NCBI RefSeq assembly: GCF_007290395.2
Contig: NZ_CP041656.2
Span: 4,154,001-4,218,000 of the forward strand
DNA from: Bradyrhizobium cosmicum
GTDB taxonomy: Bacteria; Pseudomonadota; Alphaproteobacteria; Rhizobiales; Xanthobacteraceae
Direction of reading: 5' to 3'
DNA: 64,000 nt
The position numbers and the translations under genes are program-made. Within the stretch, counting starts at the first letter, position 1. Every line of letters starts with the position of its first letter. The notes beneath the pieces are model-generated. The model saw only the letters and a program-made list of their open reading frames with translations, was not told the origin of the DNA and did no database searches. Below, piece by piece: positions 26,175 through 33,497 of the stretch.

Positions 26175-26429
26175 TTAGCGGGCGGAGCCCGTGGTGACCG
26201 TCGCGGTCTTCAGCTTGCGCGGCGTCAGAACGCTGGCCTGCAGCGTCGTCATGCTGGCGGCGGGCGCCGTCACCTGCTGCTCGACACCGTTGGCACCGAG
26301 CACGCGGACCTGCAGGGGCGAAGCAGTGATGCCGTTGGCCTCATAAGCCGGCAACTCGGCGGCGAAGGTGGCAGTCGTGCCCGCGATGATGAGGGCGGCG
26401 GCTGCGATCGAAAGGATCTTCTTGTTCAT
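26175..26429 (-). CDS. Small secreted hypothetical protein
   Basis: The protein has 84 residues. A signal peptide (ILSIAAAALIIAGTTATFA, cleavage before AEL) is followed by a short domain rich in alanine, threonine and valine (GITASPLQVRVLGANGVEQQ). The family is not recognised. The ATG at 26429 follows TTTGGAGC. The upstream region is AT-richer and may hold the promoter; a terminator follows at 26055-26086. Confidence 0.7.
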   Translation of the reverse strand: MNKKILSIAAAALIIAGTTATFAAELPAYEANGITASPLQVRVLGANGVEQQVTAPAASMTTLQASVLTPRKLKTATVTTGSAR

Positions 26430-26605
26430 TGGTGATGCTCCAAAGGAATAGCTCGGAGCAAATGTAATCCTGATTTGCTGCATTGCGACATGCATTGCTG
26501 CATCGCAACAACGCGTCCTGCGCATGGGGTAATCGTTAACTTTCACAACGAGTTGCGCAGGGAGTGTGTCCTGCCTCTCGCGCCCCAGCGGGCGAGCGTA
26601 CCGCC

Positions 26606-26776
26606 CTACTTCAGCGCCGTCGCCAGCGCTTGCAGCTTGGCGACCAGATTGGTGCCGAGCGCATAGATCACTTCGATGATCGCAAGCGCGATCGCCGCTG
26701 CGATCAGGCCGTATTCGATCGCGGTGGCGCCGGATTCATCGGCGGCAAATTCGGCCAACAGGCATTTCAATTTCAC
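26606..26776 (-). CDS. Flp-type (type IVb) pilin
   Basis: The protein has 56 residues. The Flp pilin hallmark is present: a short leader, then DESGATAIEYGLIAAAIALAII with the conserved glutamate and tyrosine, where prepilin peptidase would cut next to the glycine-alanine site. The mature pilin would be about 45 residues. The start is GTG at 26776 after AAGGA. No cpa/tad assembly genes are in the window, so assembly would depend on a locus elsewhere. Confidence 0.9.
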   Translation of the reverse strand: MKLKCLLAEFAADESGATAIEYGLIAAAIALAIIEVIYALGTNLVAKLQALATALK

Positions 26777-27097
26777 AGTCCGTGTCCTTCCCAACTCTAC
26801 CGGACGTTGCCGGCGCACGAGAAATGCCACGCTACAATCCAAGATTGAGTAAATTCGGACTCCTCAATTTGACGACAATCAGCACCGCTTTTGCAGGCCT
26901 TCCTGGCCCATGGAGCGCACGGAACTGCTGGGAACTCACGTTGCAGATGCGCAACACCTGCGCGAAAAGCCCGGTCTCGACGAATTGCGCCATTGCGCCG
27001 CCACATCGTCCCCCGAACAATCGACGTACCGCGTGCCTGGCTGTGCAAATCTGTTCCGACAACGAAGGTTCGACCGAACCTTCTGGAGGCAGGGATC
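26777..27097. other. Gene-free region with perfect palindrome before the peptidase gene
   Basis: The 321-bp divergent region between the pilin and peptidase genes has no credible coding sequence. GAAGGTTCGACCGAACCTTC at 27064-27083 is a perfect palindrome with 9-bp arms and ends two bases before the GGAGG of the next gene. Confidence 0.5.
27064..27083 (+). promoter_or_regulatory. Perfect palindrome next to the ribosome-binding site of the M15-like gene
   Basis: Arms GAAGGTTCG and CGAACCTTC flank AC. It could be an operator for a dimeric repressor or, as RNA, a hairpin directly before GGAGG at 27086-27090 that affects translation. Confidence 0.5.
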
Positions 27098-28399
27098 ATG
27101 AACGACCGGCGGTCTCTTCTGGTGGCAGTCTCGTGCCCTTCGGCCGTGATGGCCGGCTGGCTGGCACTCTCTTTGTCTGCCTACGCGCCTGTCCTCATCG
27201 AGAACAGCGGCGCCAATGCGGCCGCCGTCTCCCGCGCGAAAGACGTCAGCAGGCTCGAGCTCGCCGACGTCCCGCGCGCTGCGACGATCGAGGATGGCGT
27301 CGCGTTGACCGCCGACATCGCGGCCGCCGTCGCAGCGACGCCCGTCCAGGCAATTGCCGAGCCCGCACCGCTCGAGGCGCTCGCTCCCGCCATCAAGCTC
27401 GCCTCGGCCGATCCGGCATTGGTCTTGCCGATGGAAGCGCCGCCCGCACCGCAGATTTTGCCGGACCCTGCCCCCGTCGTCAGCGAAACGGCGCCGACGC
27501 AGCAGCCCGCGATCAAGCTCGCGTCCGCCGATCCCACCGAGATCGTGACGACTGACGCGCTGTCGGCGGCAGCGATCGCGACGGGTCCTGCGCCCGCCGC
27601 GAGCAAGGCCTCGCCGCCCGCCGACACCGTCGCCGTGCTCGACGAATGCTTCGTCATGGACGCCTGCATCGACCGCTATCTCTGGGCGCTCTATCAGCGC
27701 ACCCCCAAGGAAGACTCGGTCAAGGTCGAGGAGCGCCGTGCCGTCACCGTGAAGCGCAAGGGCAAGATGGTCACGGTGATGCGCAGCTTCACCAAGCTGG
27801 TCGACGAGGATTTCGGCTGGAAGGATCCGAAGGCGGCCGAGCACGCCGGCATGTCGATGATGGATTACGTGATCGGCGGCATGGACAAGAGCTTCAAGCG
27901 CAAGCTGTTCCGCACGCTGCTCGCGGCTGAGGCCGCCGGCCTCTCGCCGGGCATCACCAGCGCGTTCCGCGACGACTATCGCCAGTCGATCGCGAGCGGT
28001 CTGAAGGCGGCCTCGGACCGTTCCTATCACGGCGGCAGCACGCGCGGCGGCTACGGCCACGGCATGGCGGCCGACATCGTCAGCACCCAGGGCAACAACC
28101 GCGCCCAACGCTGGGTTTCGACCGAAATCCTGTGGAAGTGGGTCGACGCCAACGGCAAGGCGCTCGGCATCGGCCGGCCCTATCTCGGCCGCGATCCCCC
28201 GCATGTCGGCCCCGTCGACGGTCTGGAATATATCTCCAAGCGTGGCTCCGCCGACCGCAAGGAAGCCGCCAACAGCAAGCCGAGGAAGGTGCGGGCGGTG
28301 GCTGGCGTCAGAGCACCGAAGGCGCAGGCCGCGCGCGAGCAGAAGGTTTTGGCCAAACCGCAGAAGTCGGCGCAATCGGCCGCCAAGCGCGCGACCTGA
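27098..28399 (+). CDS. Secreted peptidase M15-like (D-Ala-D-Ala carboxypeptidase-like) protein
   Basis: The protein has 433 residues. N-terminal membrane anchor or signal (LVAVSCPSAVMAGWLALSLS), then a long alanine/proline-rich linker to about residue 175. The folded C-terminal part has ITSAFRDDYRQSIASGLKAA, YGHGMAADIVS (HxxxxxD zinc motif) and RDPPHVGPVDG (second zinc histidine), as in VanY/DacB-type peptidases. It likely trims peptidoglycan in the periplasm. A basic lysine-rich tail follows. ATG at 27098 follows GGAGGCAGG. The linker contains two near-identical AIKLASADP units. Confidence 0.8.
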   Translation: MNDRRSLLVAVSCPSAVMAGWLALSLSAYAPVLIENSGANAAAVSRAKDVSRLELADVPRAATIEDGVALTADIAAAVAATPVQAIAEPAPLEALAPAIKLASADPALVLPMEAPPAPQILPDPAPVVSETAPTQQPAIKLASADPTEIVTTDALSAAAIATGPAPAASKASPPADTVAVLDECFVMDACIDRYLWALYQRTPKEDSVKVEERRAVTVKRKGKMVTVMRSFTKLVDEDFGWKDPKAAEHAGMSMMDYVIGGMDKSFKRKLFRTLLAAEAAGLSPGITSAFRDDYRQSIASGLKAASDRSYHGGSTRGGYGHGMAADIVSTQGNNRAQRWVSTEILWKWVDANGKALGIGRPYLGRDPPHVGPVDGLEYISKRGSADRKEAANSKPRKVRAVAGVRAPKAQAAREQKVLAKPQKSAQSAAKRAT

Positions 28400-28403
28400 G
28401 CGG

Positions 28404-29222
28404 TTACGGCTGCCGCCCCGGCGTTGGCAGCGGCACCAGGCGCATCTCGGCGGTGCCGGCTTCCTGCGTGCGCACCAGCACCGCAAAGACGGTCTCGACC
28501 GCAAGCCGCACTGCCGCCTCCATCGCCCTGCCCTTGGCCAGATGCGCTGCGATCAGGCCGGTCAGCAGGTCGCCGGTGCCTGAGGGACGGATCGGCAGCC
28601 GCGGCGTCGCAAAGCGCGACAATTGCCCGTCCGCGCACAGGATCGTCTCCACCTGTCCGGCTGGTGTGTCCGCGAGCGTGCAGCCGGTGGCCACGACGTC
28701 GATGCGGCGCTGGCCCGCAAGCGCCACGCACGCCGCGCGCAAGCCTTGCGCGTCGGAGATGGTGGTGCCCGAGAGCAGCTCGAGCTCGAACTGGTTCGGT
28801 GTGATCAGATTCGCTGCCGTCAGCAGGCGGTGGCGGACCACGTCCAGAATGCCATCGGCAACATAGACGCGGCCGTCGTCGCCGATCACGGGGTCGCACA
28901 CATAGACCAGCTTCGAATTGCGCGTCAGCGCCCGCTCGGCGAAATCGGCGATCGCCGCGGCGTTGCCGGGCGAGCCGAGATACCCGGTGACGAGCACCGC
29001 GGCCTCGTCGACGAGATCGCGCTCCTCCACGCCTCTCAAGAGATCGGCGACGAGCTCGGTCTCCAGCACACGTCCACGCAAGGTCGGATAGCGCGGATGG
29101 TTCGATAGCAGCGTCGTCGGCACCGCCGCGACGTTCACGCCTTCCGCTTGCATCGCATAGGCGGCGGCGCTGTTGCCGACATGGCCGTGAACGACCTGGC
29201 TTTGAATGGAGATGACGAGCAT
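28404..29222 (-). CDS. pdxY: Pyridoxal kinase
   Basis: The protein has 272 residues. It phosphorylates pyridoxal, pyridoxine or pyridoxamine in the vitamin B6 salvage pathway. Family features: SIQSQVVHGHVGNSAAAYAM at the N-terminus, VYVCDPVIGDDGRVYV, ITPNQFELELLSG, and the anion hole/catalytic GTGDLLTGLIAAHL. The ATG at 29222 starts at the family N-terminus, so the upstream extension is excluded. It ends 4 bp from the convergent peptidase gene. It lies 48 bp downstream of the PaiB-like gene and may be cotranscribed with it. Confidence 0.93.
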   Translation of the reverse strand: MLVISIQSQVVHGHVGNSAAAYAMQAEGVNVAAVPTTLLSNHPRYPTLRGRVLETELVADLLRGVEERDLVDEAAVLVTGYLGSPGNAAAIADFAERALTRNSKLVYVCDPVIGDDGRVYVADGILDVVRHRLLTAANLITPNQFELELLSGTTISDAQGLRAACVALAGQRRIDVVATGCTLADTPAGQVETILCADGQLSRFATPRLPIRPSGTGDLLTGLIAAHLAKGRAMEAAVRLAVETVFAVLVRTQEAGTAEMRLVPLPTPGRQP

Positions 29223-29270
29223 GCAGAGGTCCGTAGGATCAATCGCGATGCAAGGCAAGCGTCGCCCGGA

Positions 29271-29912
29271 TCACAAAAAATCGTAGCCAAGCCCCGGCCG
29301 CAGCGCCTGCATCTTCCGCGCCAGCCGCCGGTGTCCGCTCTCCTCCGACTGCGCCAGACGGCCCGCCACCGCGACATGGTCCGCATCGCTCTTGTGCTGA
29401 TTGAGCTTGGCCTGCCCCTCGACTTGATCCACCACGAGATCGACGACGCGGATCGCAGCCAGCATGCTCTCGCGTTTGCCCGGCTCCATCTGCGCGAGGT
29501 CCCAGGGCTGTTTCGTCAGCCGCGCCTCGGAGACCGCGAGCAGAGCATCGCCATGGCCGCGGTTGTCGTCGAGCTCGCGCAGATGGGCCACCCCGGACAG
29601 GTGCACGGCCTCGTAGAGCCAGGTCGAGACGTTGTCAGGCGACGAATACCAGTCGTTGGAGATGTAGGCATCGTCGCCGGCGACGATCAGCAGGAAGCGC
29701 CTGACGCCATCCGCGAGCGGAACGAGCGGATTCCTCGCCGTGAAATGGATCTGCACGATCGTCCGCCCGTCGCGTTGATCCAGCACGAACGGCACATGCG
29801 AGGCGCGCGGCCCGCGCTCGTCGGCCGCCACGATCATGCCGAAGCCGCGTTGCCTGGCAAACTCCAGCGCGCGCTGCTCCTCGATGCGAAACTGCGGGCG
29901 AAGGACATGCAT
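29271..29912 (-). CDS. FMN-binding PaiB-family protein
   Basis: The protein has 213 residues. It has the PaiB (FMN_bind_2) pattern: FGMIVAADERGPRASHVPFV, HFTARNPLVPLADG, AYISNDWYSSPDNVSTWLYE and, after the core, MLAAIRVVDLVVDQVEGQAK with LNQHKSDAD. In Bacillus PaiB is described as a negative regulator of sporulation and protease genes; in other bacteria the role is unclear and FMN binding suggests a redox or ligand sensor. The downstream neighbour is pdxY. Confidence 0.9.
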   Translation of the reverse strand: MHVLRPQFRIEEQRALEFARQRGFGMIVAADERGPRASHVPFVLDQRDGRTIVQIHFTARNPLVPLADGVRRFLLIVAGDDAYISNDWYSSPDNVSTWLYEAVHLSGVAHLRELDDNRGHGDALLAVSEARLTKQPWDLAQMEPGKRESMLAAIRVVDLVVDQVEGQAKLNQHKSDADHVAVAGRLAQSEESGHRRLARKMQALRPGLGYDFL

Positions 29913-30002
29913 GGCGCGACACTCGATCTGGATAAAGGACGATTCGAAGCTACCCCATCATCGGGCGAAACCCGAAGCGATATTGGGCCGCAAACGCAGA
30001 TG

Positions 30003-30647
30003 TCAGGAATGATCTCGACGACGCGCAAGCTCCCCGAGATAGGCGCAGAACATGTCGGCAAGCGCATCGGCATGACGCACGATCTCCACCTCGCTGCGCG
30101 GCTTCTCCGAGAACCGCTTGCCGACCTCGCTCAACGTCGTCTTGATCAATTCGCTGGCGAGTTCTCGCGTCGCATCCGAGGCTTTGGGCAGCGCCTCCCG
30201 CATGAAGGCCGCAACGATGCCCTCGCCGGCCGACCGCGCGTCCTGCGCCTCCGGCGCGTCGCGATAGAGTGGCGCGGCGTCATCGAGGGCGCCACGGATC
30301 ACAGCCTCCTCGCATTCGGACCGAATGAACGCATGGACAAGCGCGCGCAGCCGCTCCAGCGGCGGCTTTGCCCGGTCCGCAAGAATGTCGCGCAGCAGTT
30401 CGCTCGTGCGCCGCCACTCGTCGCTCTGGAGGCGGAACAGGATCGCGGCCTTGTTCGGAAAATATTGGTAGAGCGATCCCACGCTCACACCGGCCCGCTC
30501 GGCCACCCGCGCCGTGGTGAAACGCTGTGCGCCCTCCTTCGCCAGAACCTGAACAGCGGCATCCAAAATGGCCGCTACCAAGCCGCTGGAACGTGCCTGC
30601 TGCGGTTGTTTTCGTGAGGAAACTGAACGGCTTCGGCGGTCGGCCAT
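30003..30647 (-). CDS. TetR-family transcriptional regulator
   Basis: About 214 residues. The N-terminal helix-turn-helix is clear (RFTTARVAERAGVSVGSLYQ and YFPNKAAILFRL), followed by a helical ligand-binding domain with no hint of the effector. ATG at 30647 follows AGGGG on the minus strand; the frame runs upstream over the shared promoter and is not translated there. It is divergent from the methyltransferase at 30744 and the palindrome between them (30674-30695) is probably its operator. Confidence 0.88.
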   Translation of the reverse strand: MADRRSRSVSSRKQPQQARSSGLVAAILDAAVQVLAKEGAQRFTTARVAERAGVSVGSLYQYFPNKAAILFRLQSDEWRRTSELLRDILADRAKPPLERLRALVHAFIRSECEEAVIRGALDDAAPLYRDAPEAQDARSAGEGIVAAFMREALPKASDATRELASELIKTTLSEVGKRFSEKPRSEVEIVRHADALADMFCAYLGELARRRDHS

Positions 30648-30673
30648 GGCGCCCCTGGGCAACGCGAATAGCG

Positions 30674-30695
30674 AATGCGACGAATTAGTCGTATT
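30674..30695. promoter_or_regulatory. Candidate TetR operator in the methyltransferase divergon
   Basis: AATGCGAC (30674-30681) and GTCGTATT (30688-30695) form 8-bp arms with one mismatch around GAATTA. It is in the middle of the 96-bp intergenic region between the TetR gene and the methyltransferase gene. Confidence 0.55.
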
Positions 30696-30743
30696 TCGAT
30701 CTCCACGCAAGCACGCGCTTTGCGGCGACCCTGGAGACACAAA

Positions 30744-31409
30744 ATGACCACCCTAACGATCACCTTACTAGCGCCCTTGCTGGATCGCCTGTTCGACCAG
30801 GACGAAGCTGCACGCGGCGCAACGCGAGCTGCCTTTGCCGATGTGACCGACGCCGACCGCGTGCGGATGATGCGGAGCAAGACCGATTACCGCAACCTCT
30901 ATGGACGGCTGAAGGACGCTCCGCTCGCGGTATCCCGCGAGACCGGCGCACTGCTTTACATGCTCGCGCGCAGCTCCCGCGCCAAAGCGATCGTCGAGTT
31001 CGGCACCTCATTTGGCATCTCGACTCTGCATCTTGCCGCAGGCTTGCGCGACAATGGCGGCGGGCGTCTCATCACCAGCGAGTTGGAGCCGTCCAAGGCG
31101 GCGCGTGCGCGGGAGAATCTCTCGGCCGGCGGGCTGCTCGATCTCGTCGAGATCCGCGAGGGCGATGCGCTGAAGACGCTCGGCGCTGATCTGCCCGATA
31201 CGATCGATCTCGTGCTGCTCGACGGCGCCAAGGCGCTCTACCCGGAGATCCTGGATCTGGTCGAAAGCCATCTCACCCCGGGCGCGATCATCATCGCGGA
31301 CAACGCCGACGACAGCCCCGACTATCTCGCACGCGTCCGCAAGCCCGGAAGCGGCTACATGTCCACGCCCTTCGCTGAAGACGTCGAGCTCTCCGTGCGG
31401 ATCAACTAG
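30744..31409 (+). CDS. Class I SAM-dependent O-methyltransferase-like protein (paralogue)
   Basis: The protein has 221 residues. It shares the fold and many blocks with the 1971-2666 product: VEFGTSFGISTLHLAAGL, ITSELEPSKAARARENL, LVEIREGDALKTL and a C-terminal YMSTPF segment. The aspartate-rich VLLDGAKALYPEILDL strand suits a metal-assisted O-methyltransferase. The acceptor is unknown. ATG follows CTGGAGACAC. It is divergent from the TetR gene at 30003 and probably repressed by it. Confidence 0.82.
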   Translation: MTTLTITLLAPLLDRLFDQDEAARGATRAAFADVTDADRVRMMRSKTDYRNLYGRLKDAPLAVSRETGALLYMLARSSRAKAIVEFGTSFGISTLHLAAGLRDNGGGRLITSELEPSKAARARENLSAGGLLDLVEIREGDALKTLGADLPDTIDLVLLDGAKALYPEILDLVESHLTPGAIIIADNADDSPDYLARVRKPGSGYMSTPFAEDVELSVRIN

Positions 31410-31433
31410 CGCAACTCGGAACCACGCCCCTCC

Positions 31434-31467
31434 GAAGCCGCTGCGCTATCCATCGCGCGGCGGCTTC
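31434..31467. terminator. Hairpin after the methyltransferase gene
   Basis: GAAGCCGC (31434-31441) pairs with GCGGCTTC (31460-31467) and inner GC pairs extend the stem. It lies 25 bp after the stop but lacks a T-run, so termination is uncertain. Confidence 0.4.
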
Positions 31468-31545
31468 ACGAGAGTCCCTCCTGTCGCAGGCTCGTCACGC
31501 ACGCGTGATAGCAGCGTCTGGCAAAAGCCACGTTCTGAACATACC

Positions 31546-31557
31546 TACCGAGCGGTA
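31546..31557. promoter_or_regulatory. TetR-type operator upstream of the SMR gene
   Basis: TACCGAGCGGTA is a perfect 12-bp palindrome, of the ACCG-N2-CGGT type used by many TetR regulators. It lies 25 bp before the SMR ATG, where it would block the promoter. The presumed binder is the TetR gene at 31927 in the same operon. Confidence 0.65.
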
Positions 31558-31582
31558 TCTTTCGCGCTCTTCCGGGTCCGCC

Positions 31583-31927
31583 ATGACGTCCGCATTCAAC
31601 GCCTACGCAGCGCTCGCCCTCGCCATCATCCTCGAGGTGACGGCATCCGCCTTCCTCCAGCAATCCGCCCAGTTCACCCGGCCGTGGCCGACGCTGGCCA
31701 TGGTGCTGTTCTACGTCGCCTCGTTCTATGCACTGTCGGTCGCGATCCGGGTCATCCCGCTGAGCATTGCCTATGCGATCTGGGGCGGAGTCGGCATCAT
31801 CCTGACCGCCACGGTCTCCTTCGTGCTGTTCCGCCAGATGCTGGACGCCGCAGCCTTCGTCGGTATCGCCCTGATCGTATCCGGGGTCGTGATCATCAAC
31901 CTGTTCTCGGAGACAACGGTGCATTGA
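31583..31927 (+). CDS. Small multidrug resistance (SMR/EmrE) efflux protein
   Basis: The protein has 114 residues with four membrane helices. The SMR signature glutamate is in LALAIILEVTASAFL (helix 1), followed by PLSIAYAIWGGVGIILTA in helix 3 and the final helix GIALIVSGVVIINLFS. These proteins form dimers that exchange protons for cationic drugs. ATG at 31583 is the likely start because the operator lies just upstream. The stop overlaps the start of the TetR gene (TGATG), so the pair is translationally coupled. Confidence 0.9.
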   Translation: MTSAFNAYAALALAIILEVTASAFLQQSAQFTRPWPTLAMVLFYVASFYALSVAIRVIPLSIAYAIWGGVGIILTATVSFVLFRQMLDAAAFVGIALIVSGVVIINLFSETTVH

Positions 31928-32511
31928 TGCCGGCGAGCGCCTACACCCGCGCCAAGCAGCCCGAGCAGGTGCGACGTGCCCTGCTCGACCACGCCGCGTC
32001 GATCGCCATGGACCACGGCGTCTCCGGCGTCACGGTGCAGGCGGTCGCAGCGGCGGCCGGTGTCACCAAGGGCGGACTGTTTCATCATTTCGGCAGCAAG
32101 CAGGCGCTGATCGAGGGCCTGTTCGCCGATCTGCTCGCACGCGTCGATGCCGAGATCGACACCGCCATCGAAGCCGACCCCAGGCTGCATGGCAGCTTTA
32201 CGCGCGCCTATGTCAATGCGGTGTTCACCGGCAAGGCCTTCGGCTTTGCGACGCCATGGGCAGCGCTGAGCATGGTCGTCGTCACCGATCCGTCGCTCCG
32301 GCGGCTCTGGAACGACTGGCTGAAGGCACGCCTGAAGCGGCACCGCGCAACCGACGGCACGCCCGATCTGCGGATCGTCCGCCTCGCCGCCGACGGCGCC
32401 TGGCTGTCCTATGTCACGACGGGGCAGATCCGCATGAGCGCGGATTTCCGCGCCGTGCACGACCGGCTGATCTCGCAGACCCGTCCCCTCGCGCGGTCAC
32501 GCCGCCGATAG
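31927..32511 (+). CDS. TetR-family regulator of the SMR operon
   Basis: The protein has 194 residues. The helix-turn-helix is VTVQAVAAAAGVTKGGLFHH followed by FGSKQALIEGLF; the rest is a helical effector domain of the type found next to SMR pumps. It overlaps the SMR stop by one base. Placed second in the operon, it would sense a toxic cation and repress its own operon through the palindrome at 31546-31557. Confidence 0.88.
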   Translation: MPASAYTRAKQPEQVRRALLDHAASIAMDHGVSGVTVQAVAAAAGVTKGGLFHHFGSKQALIEGLFADLLARVDAEIDTAIEADPRLHGSFTRAYVNAVFTGKAFGFATPWAALSMVVVTDPSLRRLWNDWLKARLKRHRATDGTPDLRIVRLAADGAWLSYVTTGQIRMSADFRAVHDRLISQTRPLARSRRR

Positions 32512-32703
32512 CTGGTCGAATTCGGCGGGCGCGTAGGCCTTGCCATCCTGGTCGGTGATGACCACCCGCCATCCCTCGCTCGCCCACACCTTCGCCTTCG
32601 CCACGATCAGCAACCGGCTCTCGCGGTCGAAACTGCACTTCTCATTGTCGCGTTCTGCGACCATCTTGTAGGCCAATTCGCGTCCCCTGGCGTTGCCCTG
32701 CAC
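32497..32703 (-). CDS. Small hypothetical protein
   Basis: The protein has about 68 residues. It is charged and compact, with KCSFDRESRLLIVAKAKVWA and GWRVVITDQDGKAYAPAEFD. The family is not recognised. GTG at 32703 is chosen because GAGGGGAAC precedes it directly. It overlaps the convergent TetR gene by 15 bp. Confidence 0.55.
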   Translation of the reverse strand: MQGNARGRELAYKMVAERDNEKCSFDRESRLLIVAKAKVWASEGWRVVITDQDGKAYAPAEFDQLSAA

Positions 32704-32815
32704 CCGTTCCCCTCGTGGCAGCGGGAGTTGGCGGCAATTCGCCCGGAGCATGGCAATTTGGTGCCATCCGCGGCAGCATTGTGCTTTGGTTCCAACCGAG
32801 CGCCGGAGGTAGATC

Positions 32816-33094
32816 GTGCGACCCATCCTGAATTCGATTCTGCTTGTCGCGGGCTTGCCTGGCGTGGCCTTGATGGGCCCCGGGCCGGCAGCAGCGCAAA
32901 CCTACGATCCGCGCTATCCAGTCTGCATGGAGGTTTACAGCATCGACGGCAGCAGCATCGATTGCAGCTTCACGTCGATCGCGCAATGCGCCGCGACCGC
33001 CTCCGGGCAATCCGCGCAGTGCTACGCCAATCCCTATGCCGTGCAGGGCCGCCAACCGGGCCTGGGTCCATCGCCGCCGCGACGGAACCGCTAG
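32816..33094 (+). CDS. DUF3551 family secreted protein
   Basis: The protein has 92 residues. A signal peptide (ILNSILLVAGLPGVALMGPG, cleavage after AAA) precedes the DUF3551 core YPVCMEVYSIDGSSIDCSF and IAQCAATASGQSAQCYANPY with four cysteines that probably form two disulfides. The family is found mainly in Bradyrhizobium and relatives and is of unknown function. The start is GTG at 32816, seven bases after GGAGG. Confidence 0.87.
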   Translation: MRPILNSILLVAGLPGVALMGPGPAAAQTYDPRYPVCMEVYSIDGSSIDCSFTSIAQCAATASGQSAQCYANPYAVQGRQPGLGPSPPRRNR

Positions 33095-33108
33095 CGGCCG
33101 TGATCCGC

Positions 33109-33387
33109 TCAGTGTACGCGAATGACGTGCGGGCGGCCGAGATCAATCAGTCCCTGCACCGCCGAGAGGCGATCGTCCAGGGCTGCGATGGTGAGCAGCA
33201 GATTGTTGCGGCGCTCGTCGAGCACGCCCATCTCGGCACCGGAGAGCTTCATGCTCACACGCTGCTTGTGAATGTCATCGAGGGATTTGCGCAACCCGTC
33301 GATCAGGCTAGTCAGTTGCTTGGCCTCTTTGGTCATCGACCGCTTCGCGACACTCTGGCGACGCGTCTCCGCCTGGCTCTGTCTCAT
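33109..33387 (-). CDS. Small coiled-coil hypothetical protein
   Basis: The protein has about 92 residues. It is predicted largely helical with a coiled coil in KQLTSLIDGLRKSLDDIHKQ and DERRNNLLLTIAALDDRLSA. The family is not recognised. ATG at 33387 lies six bases after GGAGG; the ATG at 33393 is too close to that site. No neighbours suggest a role. Confidence 0.6.
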   Translation of the reverse strand: MRQSQAETRRQSVAKRSMTKEAKQLTSLIDGLRKSLDDIHKQRVSMKLSGAEMGVLDERRNNLLLTIAALDDRLSAVQGLIDLGRPHVIRVH

Positions 33388-33497
33388 CGTCATCCTCCCG
33401 TTGCCCCGCTGCCCCGAGTGGATGCTTACAGCTTTCGATACAGATATTACGATCGATGAAATCCGCCCGTGACGATCTATCTTAAATTGTAATCGCC

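Noticed and set aside
27040..27090. LexA (SOS) box at the M15-like gene
   Set aside because: GTTC half-sites do not have the 7-bp spacing expected for alphaproteobacterial LexA; the palindrome GAAGGTTCGACCGAACCTTC fits a hairpin or other operator better.
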